Shown: positions 9,271-17,715 of the stretch, piece by piece
Layout: the number at the start of each line of letters is the position of its first letter
Position numbering within the stretch: position 1 is the stretch's first letter
Assembly (NCBI GenBank): GCA_047973025.1
Contig: JBKEBE010000019.1
Coordinates: 62,001 to 126,000, forward strand
Direction: 5' to 3'
DNA length: 64,000 nucleotides
Source of the DNA: UPXZ01 sp047973025
GTDB taxonomy: Bacteria; Bacteroidota; Bacteroidia; Bacteroidales; Paludibacteraceae
The notes under the pieces: model-generated
Seen by the model: the letters and a program-made list of their open reading frames with translations, nothing else
Told to the model about the DNA's origin: nothing
The model's database searches: none
Program-made: the position numbers and the translations under genes

Positions 9271-9546
9271 ATGTATTTAACTTCTGAAAAAAAATCAGAG
9301 CTATTCAAAGAACACGGTAAGGCAAAATCGACCACAGACACCGGTTCCGCTGAGTCTCAAATCGCGCTTTTCACGTTCCGCATCAATCACTTGACCGAAC
9401 ACCTGAAAAAGAACAAGAAAGACTTCGTTACGGAGCGTTCACTCGTGATGCTGGTAGGAAAACGTCGTCGCTTGCTTAATTATCTGACTAAAAAAGATAT
9501 TAACCGCTATCGTGCCATTATCAAAGAATTAGGTATCAGAAAGTAA
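9271..9546 (+). CDS. rpsO: 30S ribosomal protein S15
   Basis: 91-residue primary 16S rRNA-binding protein (family length 88-91). Conserved features include the TGSAESQIALFTFRINHLTEHLKKNKKD region spread over residues 23-50 and the GKRRRLLNYL segment at about 69-78 that contacts the central domain of 16S rRNA. It has its own promoter and a strong terminator, so it is a single-gene unit, unlike rpsO-pnp in enterobacteria. Confidence 0.98.
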   Translation: MYLTSEKKSELFKEHGKAKSTTDTGSAESQIALFTFRINHLTEHLKKNKKDFVTERSLVMLVGKRRRLLNYLTKKDINRYRAIIKELGIRK

Positions 9547-9607
9547 AATTTATTTGCAATCGGATATGTTTTACATAGATTGCAATAATATGTACTCTCA
9601 ATAGCAT

Positions 9608-9637
9608 AAAGGCGTTTCAGTTTCTGAAATGCCTTTT
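9608..9637 (+). terminator. Rho-independent terminator after rpsO
   Basis: AAAGGCGTTTCAG (9608-9620) pairs with CTGAAATGCCTTT (9624-9636) through one G-T wobble around a TTT loop, followed by T residues. Confidence 0.85.
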
Positions 9638-9689
9638 TTATTAATTCCCGATTTATCCAAAATTTATATTGCCGAAACAACTATCGCTT

Positions 9690-11036
9690 ATGAAACCATC
9701 CATACCCAAAGGGACACGCGACTTTACGCCAAACGAAATGGCGAACCGCAATTATATTTTCAATACGATTAAGGCTGTTTTCCGCCTGTATGGTTATCAG
9801 CAGATAGAAACGCCCGCCATGGAAAATCTATCTACGCTTATGGGCAAATATGGCGAAGAAGGCGATAAATTGCTTTTCAAGATATTGAATTCGGGCGATT
9901 TTCTTTCCGGAGTTTCCGATGACGAATTGGATGAAAAGAACAGCCTGAAATTAACAAACAAGATTTCCGAGAAAGGACTTCGGTATGACCTTACAGTGCC
10001 TTTCGCCCGTTTTGTGGTTCAAAATAGAGATAAAATAACCTTCCCATTCAAACGCTACCAGATTCAGCCTGTTTGGCGTGCCGACAGACCACAGAAGGGA
10101 CGTTACCGCGAGTTTTATCAGTGCGATGTGGACGTGGTCGGGAGCAATTCGCTCATCAACGAACTGGAACAGATACAAATTGTAGATGAAGTTTACAGAC
10201 GATTGCGAATCAATGTCGCACTGAAAATAAACAACCGAAAAATCCTTTCCGGCATTGCTGATGTAGTTGGCGAAACAGAGCGGATTACCGACATTACGGT
10301 CGCCATCGACAAGTTAGACAAAATAGGCATTGATAACGTAAACAAAGAAATGGCAGAAAAAGGCATTTCGACCGAAGCAATAGAAAAAATCCAGCCTATA
10401 TTGAAACTTTCCGGTTCGAATCAGGATAAACTAAACCAACTGAAAGTCATTTTAGCTGATTCCGAAATCGGATTAAAAGGAATCGAAGAAATGGAAACAA
10501 TCTTTTCGCTTTGTGAAAGCGTGAATATACAAACACCCGTTGAACTGGATTTGACCTTAGCGCGCGGATTGAACTATTACACCGGAGCCATCTTTGAAGT
10601 GAAAGCTTTAGATGTACAGATTGGAAGCATCACGGGTGGTGGCAGGTATGATAATCTGACAGGTGTTTTTGGTATGCCGGGCGTGTCCGGCGTAGGTATA
10701 TCTTTCGGAGCCGACCGCATTTACGATGTCCTAAATCAGCTCAATCTTTATCCGGAAACTTCCGATGAGCAAACACAGCTTTTATTCGTTTCGTTTGGAG
10801 ACAAGGAGTTGGCGTACTGTATCACTTGGGCAAATACACTTCGTCGGAAAGGCATCAACGTGGAAATTTATCCCGAACCGGCGAAGATGAAGAAACAAAT
10901 GAGCTATGCCGATAACAAGAATATCCCTTACGTAGCTATTGTGGGTGAGACGGAAATGGTTGCAAATAAAGTAACTCTAAAAGACATGAAAACGGGGGAG
11001 CAAAAATTGGTTATGCTGAATGAAATCGTATTTTGA
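9690..11036 (+). CDS. hisS: Histidyl-tRNA synthetase
   Basis: Class IIa aminoacyl-tRNA synthetase of 448 residues that charges tRNA-His. The N-terminus PKGTRDFTPNEM is family-typical, motif 2 is RYREFYQCDVDVVG, and the histidine-specific motif reads RGLNYYTGAIFEV (usually RGLDYYTG; Asp to Asn in this copy). A C-terminal anticodon-binding domain follows (about 350-448). I chose ATG 9690 over the upstream in-frame TTG at 9669, because the family starts just before PxGTRD. A convergent-gene terminator lies directly after it. Confidence 0.95.
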   Translation: MKPSIPKGTRDFTPNEMANRNYIFNTIKAVFRLYGYQQIETPAMENLSTLMGKYGEEGDKLLFKILNSGDFLSGVSDDELDEKNSLKLTNKISEKGLRYDLTVPFARFVVQNRDKITFPFKRYQIQPVWRADRPQKGRYREFYQCDVDVVGSNSLINELEQIQIVDEVYRRLRINVALKINNRKILSGIADVVGETERITDITVAIDKLDKIGIDNVNKEMAEKGISTEAIEKIQPILKLSGSNQDKLNQLKVILADSEIGLKGIEEMETIFSLCESVNIQTPVELDLTLARGLNYYTGAIFEVKALDVQIGSITGGGRYDNLTGVFGMPGVSGVGISFGADRIYDVLNQLNLYPETSDEQTQLLFVSFGDKELAYCITWANTLRRKGINVEIYPEPAKMKKQMSYADNKNIPYVAIVGETEMVANKVTLKDMKTGEQKLVMLNEIVF

Positions 11037-11060
11037 TGATTCGATAAAACTACAGTAAAT

Positions 11061-11090
11061 AAAAAGGCGGAAGTGAAATCCGCCTTTTTT
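11061..11090. terminator. Bidirectional terminator between hisS and metH
   Basis: AAAAAGGCGGA (11061-11071) pairs with TCCGCCTTTTT (11079-11089) around a 7-nt loop, with T runs on both strands. It lies 24 bp after hisS and 12 bp after the metH stop on the other strand. Confidence 0.85.
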
Positions 11091-11101
11091 TATTGCAAAA
11101 G

Positions 11102-13834
11102 TCAAAACAAATTCGGTCTCCGACTTTTTGCTTCTTTTAACGACAATAATTCGACTTTTGGTGCTTGTTTCATTCTCAAAGTTTCGTATTCCTGTTTCGT
11201 CTCGTTAACAAATTCCTGCTTCATACTTGGATTCATCAATTTTGCCACGACCGCGGTATTGAGCGACGCGTCTTTTACATAAATTACCGGATTGCTGTAA
11301 TTTGGTGCTATTTTCACGGCGGTATGCAACTTGGATGTTGTAGCCCCCCCGATCAGCAAAGGTACTTTTAATCCTGCTTTTTCCATCTCGGAAGCCACAT
11401 TACACATTTCTTCGAGCGAAGGCGTTATCAATCCGCTCACACCGACAATATCTACCTTTTCTTCAATGGCAGTTTGAATGATTTTTTCGGTCGGAGTCAT
11501 TACCCCCAAATCGATTACCTCATAGTTGTTACACCCAAGTACCACCGACACGATATTTTTTCCGATATCGTGAACATCGCCTTTTACGGTTGCAATCAAG
11601 AATTTTCCGGCAGAAGAACTTTGTCCGGCAATTTTTGTCTTTTCTATTTCGGGTTGAAGTATTGCTACGGCTTTTTTCATGGTTCGCGCCGTTTTGACTA
11701 CCTGTGGAAGAAACATCTTACCGGCGCCGAACAACTCGCCCACGACATTCATCCCATTCATCAACGGCTGTTCGATAATGGATATCGCGGACGGATAAAT
11801 GGTCAACGCTTCGGCAATATCTTCTTCCATGTAATCTCCGATTCCTTTTATCAAAGCGTGTTCCAAACGCTTATCCAGCGGTTCGGCTCGCCACGCGTCA
11901 ACGTGTTCGGCTTTCGTGCCGGAATCTTCACGCTTAATTTTTTCGGCATATTCAATCATTCGTTCCGTGGCATCAGCACGGCGATTGAGCACAATGTCTT
12001 CGACGTATTCGAGCATGTCGGCGGGGATATCTTCGTAGATCTGCAACATGCCTGCATTGACAATACCCATATCCATGCCCGCCTGAATGGCGTAATACAA
12101 AAAGACGGAGTGAATGGCTTCACGCACGGGGTCGTTTCCACGAAAAGAAAATGAAAGGTTGCTCACCCCCCCGCTCACTTTGGCAAAAGGTAAGGTTTCT
12201 TTAACCCATTTCGTGGATTTGATAAAATCCACGCCATAATTGTTGTGTTCTTCGATTCCGGTAGCGATAGCCAGTACATTGGGGTCGAAAATGATGTCTT
12301 GCGGAGGAAATCCGACTTTGTCCACCAATAGGCGATAGGCACGGGTACATATTTCGACTCTCCTGTCGAAGTTATCGGCTTGTCCTTTTTCATCAAACGC
12401 CATTACCACCACAGCCGCTCCGTATCGTTTAACCATTCGGGCGTGTTGTAAAAATTCATCTTCGCCTTCTTTCAGGCTGATGGAGTTCACGATACATTTT
12501 CCTTGCAGACACTTTAGTCCGGCTTCTATCACATCCCATTTGGAACTGTCAAGCATTATCGGCACTCGCGCGATTTCGGGTTCTGAGACTAAATAATTCA
12601 AAAATGTTACCATTTCCGCCTTACTGTCAAGCATGGCATCATCCATATTGATGTCGATTACCTGCGCGCCGTCTTCTACCTGTTTCCGGGCTACGGATAG
12701 TGCTTCTTCGTATTTTTTCTCGTTAATCAACCGAAGAAATTTGCGGGAGCCGGCTACATTGCATCGTTCGCCGATGTTGAGAAAGAGACTGTCTTCCTTG
12801 ACAACGACTTCTTCCAATCCACTCAAACGCAAATCGGTATCTTTCGCCACAGGTATTCTGACTTCTGCCTTTTCAATCAATTTTTGATAGGTTGCGATGT
12901 GAGCGGGTGTAGTTCCACAGCAGCCACCAATGATATTAATTAATTTTTCGTCGAAATATTCCTGTACCTGTTTCGCCATTATTTCGGGTGTTTCATCGTA
13001 TTCGCCGAATTGGTTGGGAAGTCCTGCGTTAGGGTACGCGCTGACAAAGAAAGTACTTCTTTTGGCCATTTCTTGCAAATAAGGTTTTAAATCCTTTGCC
13101 CCAAAAGAACAGTTTAGCCCGACGGAAAGCAAATCGGCGTGGGAAACGGATGTCAGAAAAGCACCAAGAGTCTGTCCGGACAACGTGCGACCGCTGTTGT
13201 CGGTTACAGTAACCGAAAGCATCAAATCTACCTTTTTGCCAAGTTCATTCATAGCTTCTTCCGCGGCGAATATGGCAGCTTTGGCATTCAGTGTGTCAAA
13301 AATCGTTTCGATGAGTAGTGCGTCAACACCGCCTTCTATCAATGCCAAAATCTGTTCTTTGTAGGCATCGACCAAATCGTCGAAACTCACGGCGCGATAA
13401 GCCGGATTGTTTACGTCGGGCGACATGGAAGCTGTCCTATTGGTTGGTCCAACCGAACCTACTACAAAGCGGGACTTTTCGGGATTTTTTGCGGTATATT
13501 CATCAGCGGCAAGACGTGCTAAACGAGTCGCTTCGAGATTGATTTCCCGGACAAAATCGCTCATTTCATAGTCGTCCATCGAGATTCGTTGCGAGCTAAA
13601 TGTGTTGGTTTCGATGATGTCTGCGCCGGCTTCTAAGTATTCTCGATGAATGTTGTAAATTATTTCGGGTTGCGTAAGAACAAGCAGGTCGTTGTTCCCT
13701 TTTTGCAATATTTCAACATTTGCGAATCGAGTCCCGCGATATGCCTTTTCATCCAATCTATGACGCTGTATCATGGTACCCATCGCGCCATCCAGCACCA
13801 AGATCCGCTTTTTTAATTCTGTTCTTAAACTCAT
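11102..13834 (-). CDS. metH: Cobalamin-dependent methionine synthase MetH lacking the C-terminal reactivation domain
   Basis: 910-residue enzyme moving the methyl group of methyltetrahydrofolate to homocysteine through methylcobalamin. The homocysteine-binding domain has the zinc ligands Cys242 (GLNCSFG) and Cys305-Cys306 (GGCCGTTP). A pterin-binding domain follows (about 345-620), then the cobalamin cap and the B12 domain with DVHDIG (753-758), where His755 is the lower cobalt ligand. The protein stops after about 30 residues beyond that domain, at SLKEAKSRRPNLF, just where E. coli MetH (about 1227 residues) begins its S-adenosylmethionine-binding reactivation domain. Bacteroidetes often carry this short form. 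A terminator follows directly, so this is not a recent frameshift. It is divergent from gpmA; I did not recognise a cobalamin riboswitch in the 157-bp gap. Confidence 0.95.
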   Translation of the reverse strand: MSLRTELKKRILVLDGAMGTMIQRHRLDEKAYRGTRFANVEILQKGNNDLLVLTQPEIIYNIHREYLEAGADIIETNTFSSQRISMDDYEMSDFVREINLEATRLARLAADEYTAKNPEKSRFVVGSVGPTNRTASMSPDVNNPAYRAVSFDDLVDAYKEQILALIEGGVDALLIETIFDTLNAKAAIFAAEEAMNELGKKVDLMLSVTVTDNSGRTLSGQTLGAFLTSVSHADLLSVGLNCSFGAKDLKPYLQEMAKRSTFFVSAYPNAGLPNQFGEYDETPEIMAKQVQEYFDEKLINIIGGCCGTTPAHIATYQKLIEKAEVRIPVAKDTDLRLSGLEEVVVKEDSLFLNIGERCNVAGSRKFLRLINEKKYEEALSVARKQVEDGAQVIDINMDDAMLDSKAEMVTFLNYLVSEPEIARVPIMLDSSKWDVIEAGLKCLQGKCIVNSISLKEGEDEFLQHARMVKRYGAAVVVMAFDEKGQADNFDRRVEICTRAYRLLVDKVGFPPQDIIFDPNVLAIATGIEEHNNYGVDFIKSTKWVKETLPFAKVSGGVSNLSFSFRGNDPVREAIHSVFLYYAIQAGMDMGIVNAGMLQIYEDIPADMLEYVEDIVLNRRADATERMIEYAEKIKREDSGTKAEHVDAWRAEPLDKRLEHALIKGIGDYMEEDIAEALTIYPSAISIIEQPLMNGMNVVGELFGAGKMFLPQVVKTARTMKKAVAILQPEIEKTKIAGQSSSAGKFLIATVKGDVHDIGKNIVSVVLGCNNYEVIDLGVMTPTEKIIQTAIEEKVDIVGVSGLITPSLEEMCNVASEMEKAGLKVPLLIGGATTSKLHTAVKIAPNYSNPVIYVKDASLNTAVVAKLMNPSMKQEFVNETKQEYETLRMKQAPKVELLSLKEAKSRRPNLF

Positions 13835-13853
13835 CTGCTATTCGATTTTTTGC

Positions 13854-13861
13854 AAAATTAC
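13854..13861 (-). promoter_or_regulatory. -7 box upstream of metH
   Basis: On the minus strand this reads TAATTTTG, an exact TAnnTTTG, 19 bp before the metH ATG. A TTG lies 23 bp further upstream (13885-13887 on the plus strand as CAA). Confidence 0.5.
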
Positions 13862-13935
13862 GGATAAAAAACCAATTCCGCGTCAATATAGCTGTTTCCC
13901 CCAATAAAGAATCCGGTAATTTCGTTTATTTTTGC

Positions 13936-13943
13936 TAACTTTG
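13936..13943 (+). promoter_or_regulatory. -7 box upstream of gpmA
   Basis: TAACTTTG is an exact TAnnTTTG match, 48 bp before the gpmA ATG. No clean -33 TTG was seen. Confidence 0.5.
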
Positions 13944-13991
13944 TAATCGTTACCGAATGTATTTTTTACCAAAACAACTAAATAAAAAGAA

Positions 13992-14738
13992 ATGAAAAAA
14001 GTAGTATTGATTCGTCACGGCGAAAGTGTATGGAATAAGGAAAATCGTTTTACGGGGTGGACTGACGTAGATTTGTCGGAAAAGGGAATGGAAGAAGCGG
14101 TAAAAGCCGGTCAATTGATGAAAAAAGAAGGGTTTGAGTTTGAAATTGCTTTTACTTCGTATCTGAAACGCGCCGTAAAAACATTAAATAATGTTCTCGA
14201 TCAAATGGATCTAGACTGGATTCCAGTTTATAAATCTTGGCGCCTCAACGAGAAACATTACGGTATGTTGCAAGGCTTAAATAAAGCTGAAACAGCCGAA
14301 AAATACGGAGATGAACAAGTGTTGATTTGGAGAAGAAGTTATGATGTTCCGCCCACTCCGCTTGAAAAAAACGATGATCGCTCGCCATTTCAAGATTCCC
14401 GTTATAAAGAAGTTCCGTCGGCGTATCTTCCTCTTACAGAATCGTTATTGGAAACAGTTGATCGAATTCTTCCCTACTGGCAAGACACCATTTATCCGGC
14501 GCTGGTAAAACATGACCAAATATTGGTAGCGGCGCACGGAAACAGTCTGCGGGGCATTATCAAGTACCTGAAAAATATCTCCAACGAAGATATCGTCAGT
14601 TTAAACCTACCGACAGCTGTTCCGTATGTGTTCGAATTTGACGATGATTTAAATCTGGTAAAAGATTATTTCCTTGGTAATCCGGAAGAGATTAAGAAGC
14701 TGATGGAAGCAGTTGCGAATCAAGGAAAGAAAAAATAA
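13992..14738 (+). CDS. gpmA: 2,3-bisphosphoglycerate-dependent phosphoglycerate mutase
   Basis: 248-residue glycolytic enzyme interconverting 3- and 2-phosphoglycerate. The catalytic phosphohistidine motif RHGESVWNKENRFTGW starts at residue 8. Family signatures ALVKHDQILVAAHGNSLRG (about 170-190) contain the second catalytic His. The C-terminal PTAVPYVFEFDD is typical of the dPGM branch. It has its own promoter box and is followed by a strong hairpin terminator, so it is monocistronic. Confidence 0.96.
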   Translation: MKKVVLIRHGESVWNKENRFTGWTDVDLSEKGMEEAVKAGQLMKKEGFEFEIAFTSYLKRAVKTLNNVLDQMDLDWIPVYKSWRLNEKHYGMLQGLNKAETAEKYGDEQVLIWRRSYDVPPTPLEKNDDRSPFQDSRYKEVPSAYLPLTESLLETVDRILPYWQDTIYPALVKHDQILVAAHGNSLRGIIKYLKNISNEDIVSLNLPTAVPYVFEFDDDLNLVKDYFLGNPEEIKKLMEAVANQGKKK

Positions 14739-14792
14739 ATTACGGTATCACGCGTAGTGCGAATATAGGTCGCATTAGGCGAGTTACATACC

Positions 14793-14829
14793 AAAAATCC
14801 GATGTAAACGCGCTTACATCGGATTTTTT
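14793..14829 (+). terminator. Rho-independent terminator after gpmA
   Basis: A 15-bp perfect stem (14793-14807 with 14814-14828, core ATCCGATGTAA / TTACATCGGAT), 6-nt loop and T run. Confidence 0.85.
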
Positions 14830-14930
14830 CAATAGTATGGCTTCTACGATTCCGAAATTTGAAAGAATGGCAGGTAAATTGATTTTACACGATACGATTC
14901 ATTTCGCTTCAAGCCTATTGATTTTTAGGT

Positions 14931-14938
14931 TATCTTTG
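14931..14938 (+). promoter_or_regulatory. -7 box upstream of the LysO-N gene
   Basis: TATCTTTG is an exact TAnnTTTG, 18 bp before the ATG at 14957, giving a very short leader. Confidence 0.45.
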
Positions 14939-14956
14939 CCTGCAAATCTGTAAAAC

Positions 14957-15232
14957 ATGTTTATTGTACTTGGATGTATGTTGACCGGAATTGTTGTCGG
15001 CTATTTGCTTAGAAATAAGAGGATTCGATTCCTTCATGGTGCAATCACACTGCTTGTCTGGCTGTTGTTATTTCTACTCGGATGGGAAATCGGCACCAAT
15101 AAAATGGTTGTCGCGCAATTTGGAGAACTCGGACTGGAAGCGTTTATCATAGCAGTAACAGGAACATTGGGCAGTATAGTCGGTGCAAAATTTCTTTGGA
15201 ATAGCATCAGGAATAAACGAAATCAAAAATAA
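14957..15232 (+). CDS. LysO-type lysine exporter, N-terminal half only
   Basis: 91-residue membrane protein with about three hydrophobic segments (1-18, 27-46, 58-80). The opening MFIVLGCMLTGIVVGYLLRNKR resembles the N-terminus of LysO/YbjE (DUF340), which exports lysine. From memory, many Bacteroides split LysO into two adjacent genes of roughly 90 and 200 residues. Here the downstream partner is missing: a convergent methyltransferase gene ends only 14 bp away and no second half is found anywhere in the window. Its C-terminus is basic (SIRNKRNQK), as expected of a complete small subunit. Alone it may be non-functional, or the partner may lie elsewhere. Confidence 0.65.
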   Translation: MFIVLGCMLTGIVVGYLLRNKRIRFLHGAITLLVWLLLFLLGWEIGTNKMVVAQFGELGLEAFIIAVTGTLGSIVGAKFLWNSIRNKRNQK

Positions 15233-15246
15233 AAAAGAACCGGAAG

Positions 15247-15957
15247 TTACAGTTTCAAATAGAAGTCTTTCACTAATCCGGCATATTCCGGTGTATAAAC
15301 ATTTCTCACTTTCTCAATAGTCAAATCAGTTTCAATACAGTCTTTACAATCTCTTCTAAATTCCAATAACAGACGTTTGGCTGATTTTTCGGGATTAGGA
15401 AAAATCGTTGTTTTCTTAGTACAAAAGAGTCCTTGTTTTTCTGCCAACACTACAAATTGTTCGCCTTCTACAACCGGTAAAATCAAAGCTATCTTTCCTG
15501 TATCGCTCAACATTTTGATACTTCCACAAATTAAATCCAAGTGTGTAAGACTTTCGTTATGACGCGCTAACGTCCTATTCGCGTCGGAATTTTTAAGTGA
15601 ATTGATGAAAAAAGGGGGATTAGAGACAATCAAATCAAATTCTTCGGGGTTGTTATCTATAAAACGTTGGAATGACGCATGAATTACCCGAATTCGATCT
15701 TTCCATATCGTATTCTCAACATTTTCCTTTGTTTGAATAACACTATTTTTATCAATATCTATTGCTGTAATTCGAGCGTCGCTTCGCTGAGCCAGCACCA
15801 AAGCTATTAATCCCGAACCACACCCCACATCCAAAATCGTTTTTGCGTCGGAAACATCTGCCCATACTCCAAGCGTTACACCGTCCACACCAACTTTCAT
15901 GGCGCACTTGTCGTGAAAAACGGTAAATTCTTTGAATTTAAAATACGGATTTGACAT
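15247..15957 (-). CDS. trmN6: tRNA1(Val) (adenine(37)-N6)-methyltransferase
   Basis: 236-residue SAM-dependent methyltransferase of the YfiC/TrmN6 family. Near the N-terminus FKFKEFTVFHDKCAMKVGVD (residues 6-25) is the family hallmark. Motif I is ILDVGCGSGLIAL (about 41-53), and NPPFF (about 117-121) is the catalytic motif of N6-adenine methyltransferases. It modifies A37 of tRNA-Val in E. coli. A TAACTTTG box lies only 1 bp before the start codon (15959-15966 on the plus strand as its complement); given the conserved N-terminus the start can hardly be later, so either the box is chance or the mRNA is nearly leaderless. Confidence 0.92.
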   Translation of the reverse strand: MSNPYFKFKEFTVFHDKCAMKVGVDGVTLGVWADVSDAKTILDVGCGSGLIALVLAQRSDARITAIDIDKNSVIQTKENVENTIWKDRIRVIHASFQRFIDNNPEEFDLIVSNPPFFINSLKNSDANRTLARHNESLTHLDLICGSIKMLSDTGKIALILPVVEGEQFVVLAEKQGLFCTKKTTIFPNPEKSAKRLLLEFRRDCKDCIETDLTIEKVRNVYTPEYAGLVKDFYLKL

Positions 15958-16050
15958 ACAAAGTTACCTTAGCAGTGTAAAAGAATCTCATGTTTAATTC
16001 ATGTATTCTATGTTCTGATTTTAAAATATTAAAAAATTCTTTTAGATTAC

Positions 16051-16749
16051 TTATCGTCGGGAACCGGATGCTTGAGTACCGCGTTGTTGACTTGAATTTC
16101 CGGAAGTGCCTGACGAACGGGATTGATTTGTTTGCCCCGATGAACTTCTTTCGGTGTTTCGGGTAGATTGTAATGTTCCCCGACTTGGTGTGCCGGAACG
16201 ATTTTCCCTTGTTTGACTGTTCGTTGGACGAACGGAGCGTTCACTGCTTCGAACCGGTCGGTCAGCATTTTGCGTACCATACAAAGGTCGTCTTTGGCTG
16301 GAAGTTCTAACAGGCCGCTCTTGACTTCCGGATAAATTTGAGTTGCTTCTTGCCGACGAAGCATCTACACGAGTGCTGTAATCTGTTCTTGTATAGCGTT
16401 CTTCTCCGTCGATATTGACAGACTGAATACGTGATCTTTTGGATTGCAACTCTTCTTTTTGCGTGCTGTTCAGAATGCGGTTGATTTCTTCGTTTTTTTT
16501 CTTGATACGCACGACAGCGTCCGAACGTTTATTGGATTGTTTGCGTTCCAGCGCATATTTCAGGTTGATATCGTACACATCTTTTGCTTGTTGTGAGGAT
16601 AGATTGAGCTCTTGTTGTAGTTTCTCGGTTTGTTTGGAAGCTTCCTGTTCCGGAGTCAGGTTAGCCACAGACGTACTCTGAGCAGTTGCGGTCAGGGACA
16701 GATTGACCGCAAGAAATATAATGGCAACACAAAAAATACTCTTTTTCAT
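16051..16749 (-). CDS. Secreted Spy/CpxP-like (LTXXQ) protein with Arg/Ser-rich C-terminal tail
   Basis: 232-residue exported protein. I start it at ATG 16749 (MKKSIFCVAIIF...), where a signal peptide ends near TATAQ; a longer in-frame form from 16782 adds 11 residues that spoil the signal. Residues 27-110 are helical and charged, with LTPEQEASKQTEKLQQELNL and a spaced repeat like the Spy/CpxP LTXXQ family of periplasmic chaperones. From about 125 the sequence becomes Ser/Arg/Thr/Gln/Asn-rich with many RPVR and RSS units and ends ASGSRR. A similar Ser/Arg-rich tail is found in the protein at the left edge of the window. No function is assigned to the tail. Confidence 0.7.
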   Translation of the reverse strand: MKKSIFCVAIIFLAVNLSLTATAQSTSVANLTPEQEASKQTEKLQQELNLSSQQAKDVYDINLKYALERKQSNKRSDAVVRIKKKNEEINRILNSTQKEELQSKRSRIQSVNIDGEERYTRTDYSTRVDASSARSNSNLSGSQERPVRTSSQRRPLYGTQNADRPVRSSERSVRPTNSQTRENRSGTPSRGTLQSTRNTERSSSGQTNQSRSSGTSGNSSQQRGTQASGSRR

Positions 16750-16861
16750 CTTCAAACATGTGACAGAACTTACTACACTCATCTTGAAGCAATCACTATG
16801 CCATTATTTGTTTTGTTTACCGATGTTGTTGTTTTTAACTTTTTCGGAATGAAAAAGTTAA

Positions 16862-17629
16862 TTACTTCTGAAAATCTCTGAGTTTTATACTTGTCAACAC
16901 TTTTTTGGTATGCAACGTAAAATCACTATTCATAATCCAACCATAATACCCGATGTCGTTCTTCAATACATCGGTTATTTTTTGTCCTTTGTATTTGCCG
17001 AAATTAATGATTTCTTCCCCTTTATCGTTATAAATAATTCGTCCGGCAAAGTCCACGTTGTTTGTTTGAGCCGTATATTTGGACAAAAACTCGATGTCAT
17101 TTTTTAAGTCAGGATAGCGGTCTAATTGTGCTTGCAATACTTCGTAAGTAGCTTTTGTGTCAGCTTCGGCACTGTGGGCATTTTCCAGGTTTTTATTGCA
17201 ATAAAATTTGTAGGCGGCGCCCAGTGTGCGTTGTTCCATTTTGTGAAAAACGACCTGCACATCAACAAATTTTCGCCGCATCAAGTCAACGTCCACGTCC
17301 GCTCTCAAAAGTTCTTCGGCTAATAAAGGAATGTCGAAACGATTGGAATTGTAGCCGGCTAAATCACTGCCTTCGATGTCGCGCACAATTTCTTTGGCAA
17401 CTTCTTTGAAAGTGGGGCAATTCGCTACATCGGTGTCATAAATGCCGTGAATGTTAGATACTTGCTCCGGAATAGGTATCCCCGGATTTACACGTATGGT
17501 TTTCGATTCTTCCCTGCCGTTAGGATAGACTTTCAGATAGGATATTTCTACGATTCTATCTGTTACGATGTTAGTCCCAGTCGTTTCTAAATCAAAAAAT
17601 ACCAATGGGTTTTTAAGTTGCAGTTTCAT
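16862..17629 (-). CDS. DEDDh 3'-5' exonuclease (DNA polymerase III epsilon-like) with C-terminal DUF3820-type segment
   Basis: 255-residue exonuclease. ExoI motif FFDLETTGTN at 11-20 gives Asp/Glu, ExoII contains NSNRFDIPLLAEEL (about 114-127), and ExoIII HSAEADTKATYEVL (about 152-165) gives His and Asp. The C-terminus FGKYKGQKITDVLKNDIGYY (about 212-231) resembles the DUF3820 module. It lies downstream of dnaN on the same strand, with 86 bp and a hairpin between them. The association with the sliding clamp suggests a replication or proofreading role. A second, smaller DEDDh exonuclease is at 35426. Confidence 0.88.
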   Translation of the reverse strand: MKLQLKNPLVFFDLETTGTNIVTDRIVEISYLKVYPNGREESKTIRVNPGIPIPEQVSNIHGIYDTDVANCPTFKEVAKEIVRDIEGSDLAGYNSNRFDIPLLAEELLRADVDVDLMRRKFVDVQVVFHKMEQRTLGAAYKFYCNKNLENAHSAEADTKATYEVLQAQLDRYPDLKNDIEFLSKYTAQTNNVDFAGRIIYNDKGEEIINFGKYKGQKITDVLKNDIGYYGWIMNSDFTLHTKKVLTSIKLRDFQK

Positions 17630-17650
17630 AAAAATTTATTCAAAAACAAA

Positions 17651-17683
17651 AGCAGAAAAGTAGTTGAAAGCCACTTTCCTGCT
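17651..17683 (-). terminator. Hairpin between dnaN and the exonuclease gene
   Basis: AGCAGAAAAGT (17651-17661) pairs with ACTTTCCTGCT (17673-17683) with one mismatch and an 11-nt loop. Read on the minus strand it is followed by a T-rich run (TTTGTTTTTG). It may end or attenuate dnaN transcription before the exonuclease, which starts 22 nt later. Confidence 0.5.
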
Positions 17684-17715
17684 ATTTGTCGGATTTTCTT
17701 TTTCAATTCATTTTT

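Noticed and set aside
11474..12154. Plus-strand 226-residue frame opposite metH
   Set aside because: metH covers it fully and matches a known enzyme; the antisense frame has no motif.
11102..13834. metH as a pseudogene because of missing domain
   Set aside because: The end is clean, a terminator follows, and the short form is common in this phylum.
15959..15966. Exact TAACTTTG box one base before trmN6 on the minus strand
   Set aside because: The position would put the transcription start inside the gene; I do not list it as a promoter, though a leaderless message is possible.
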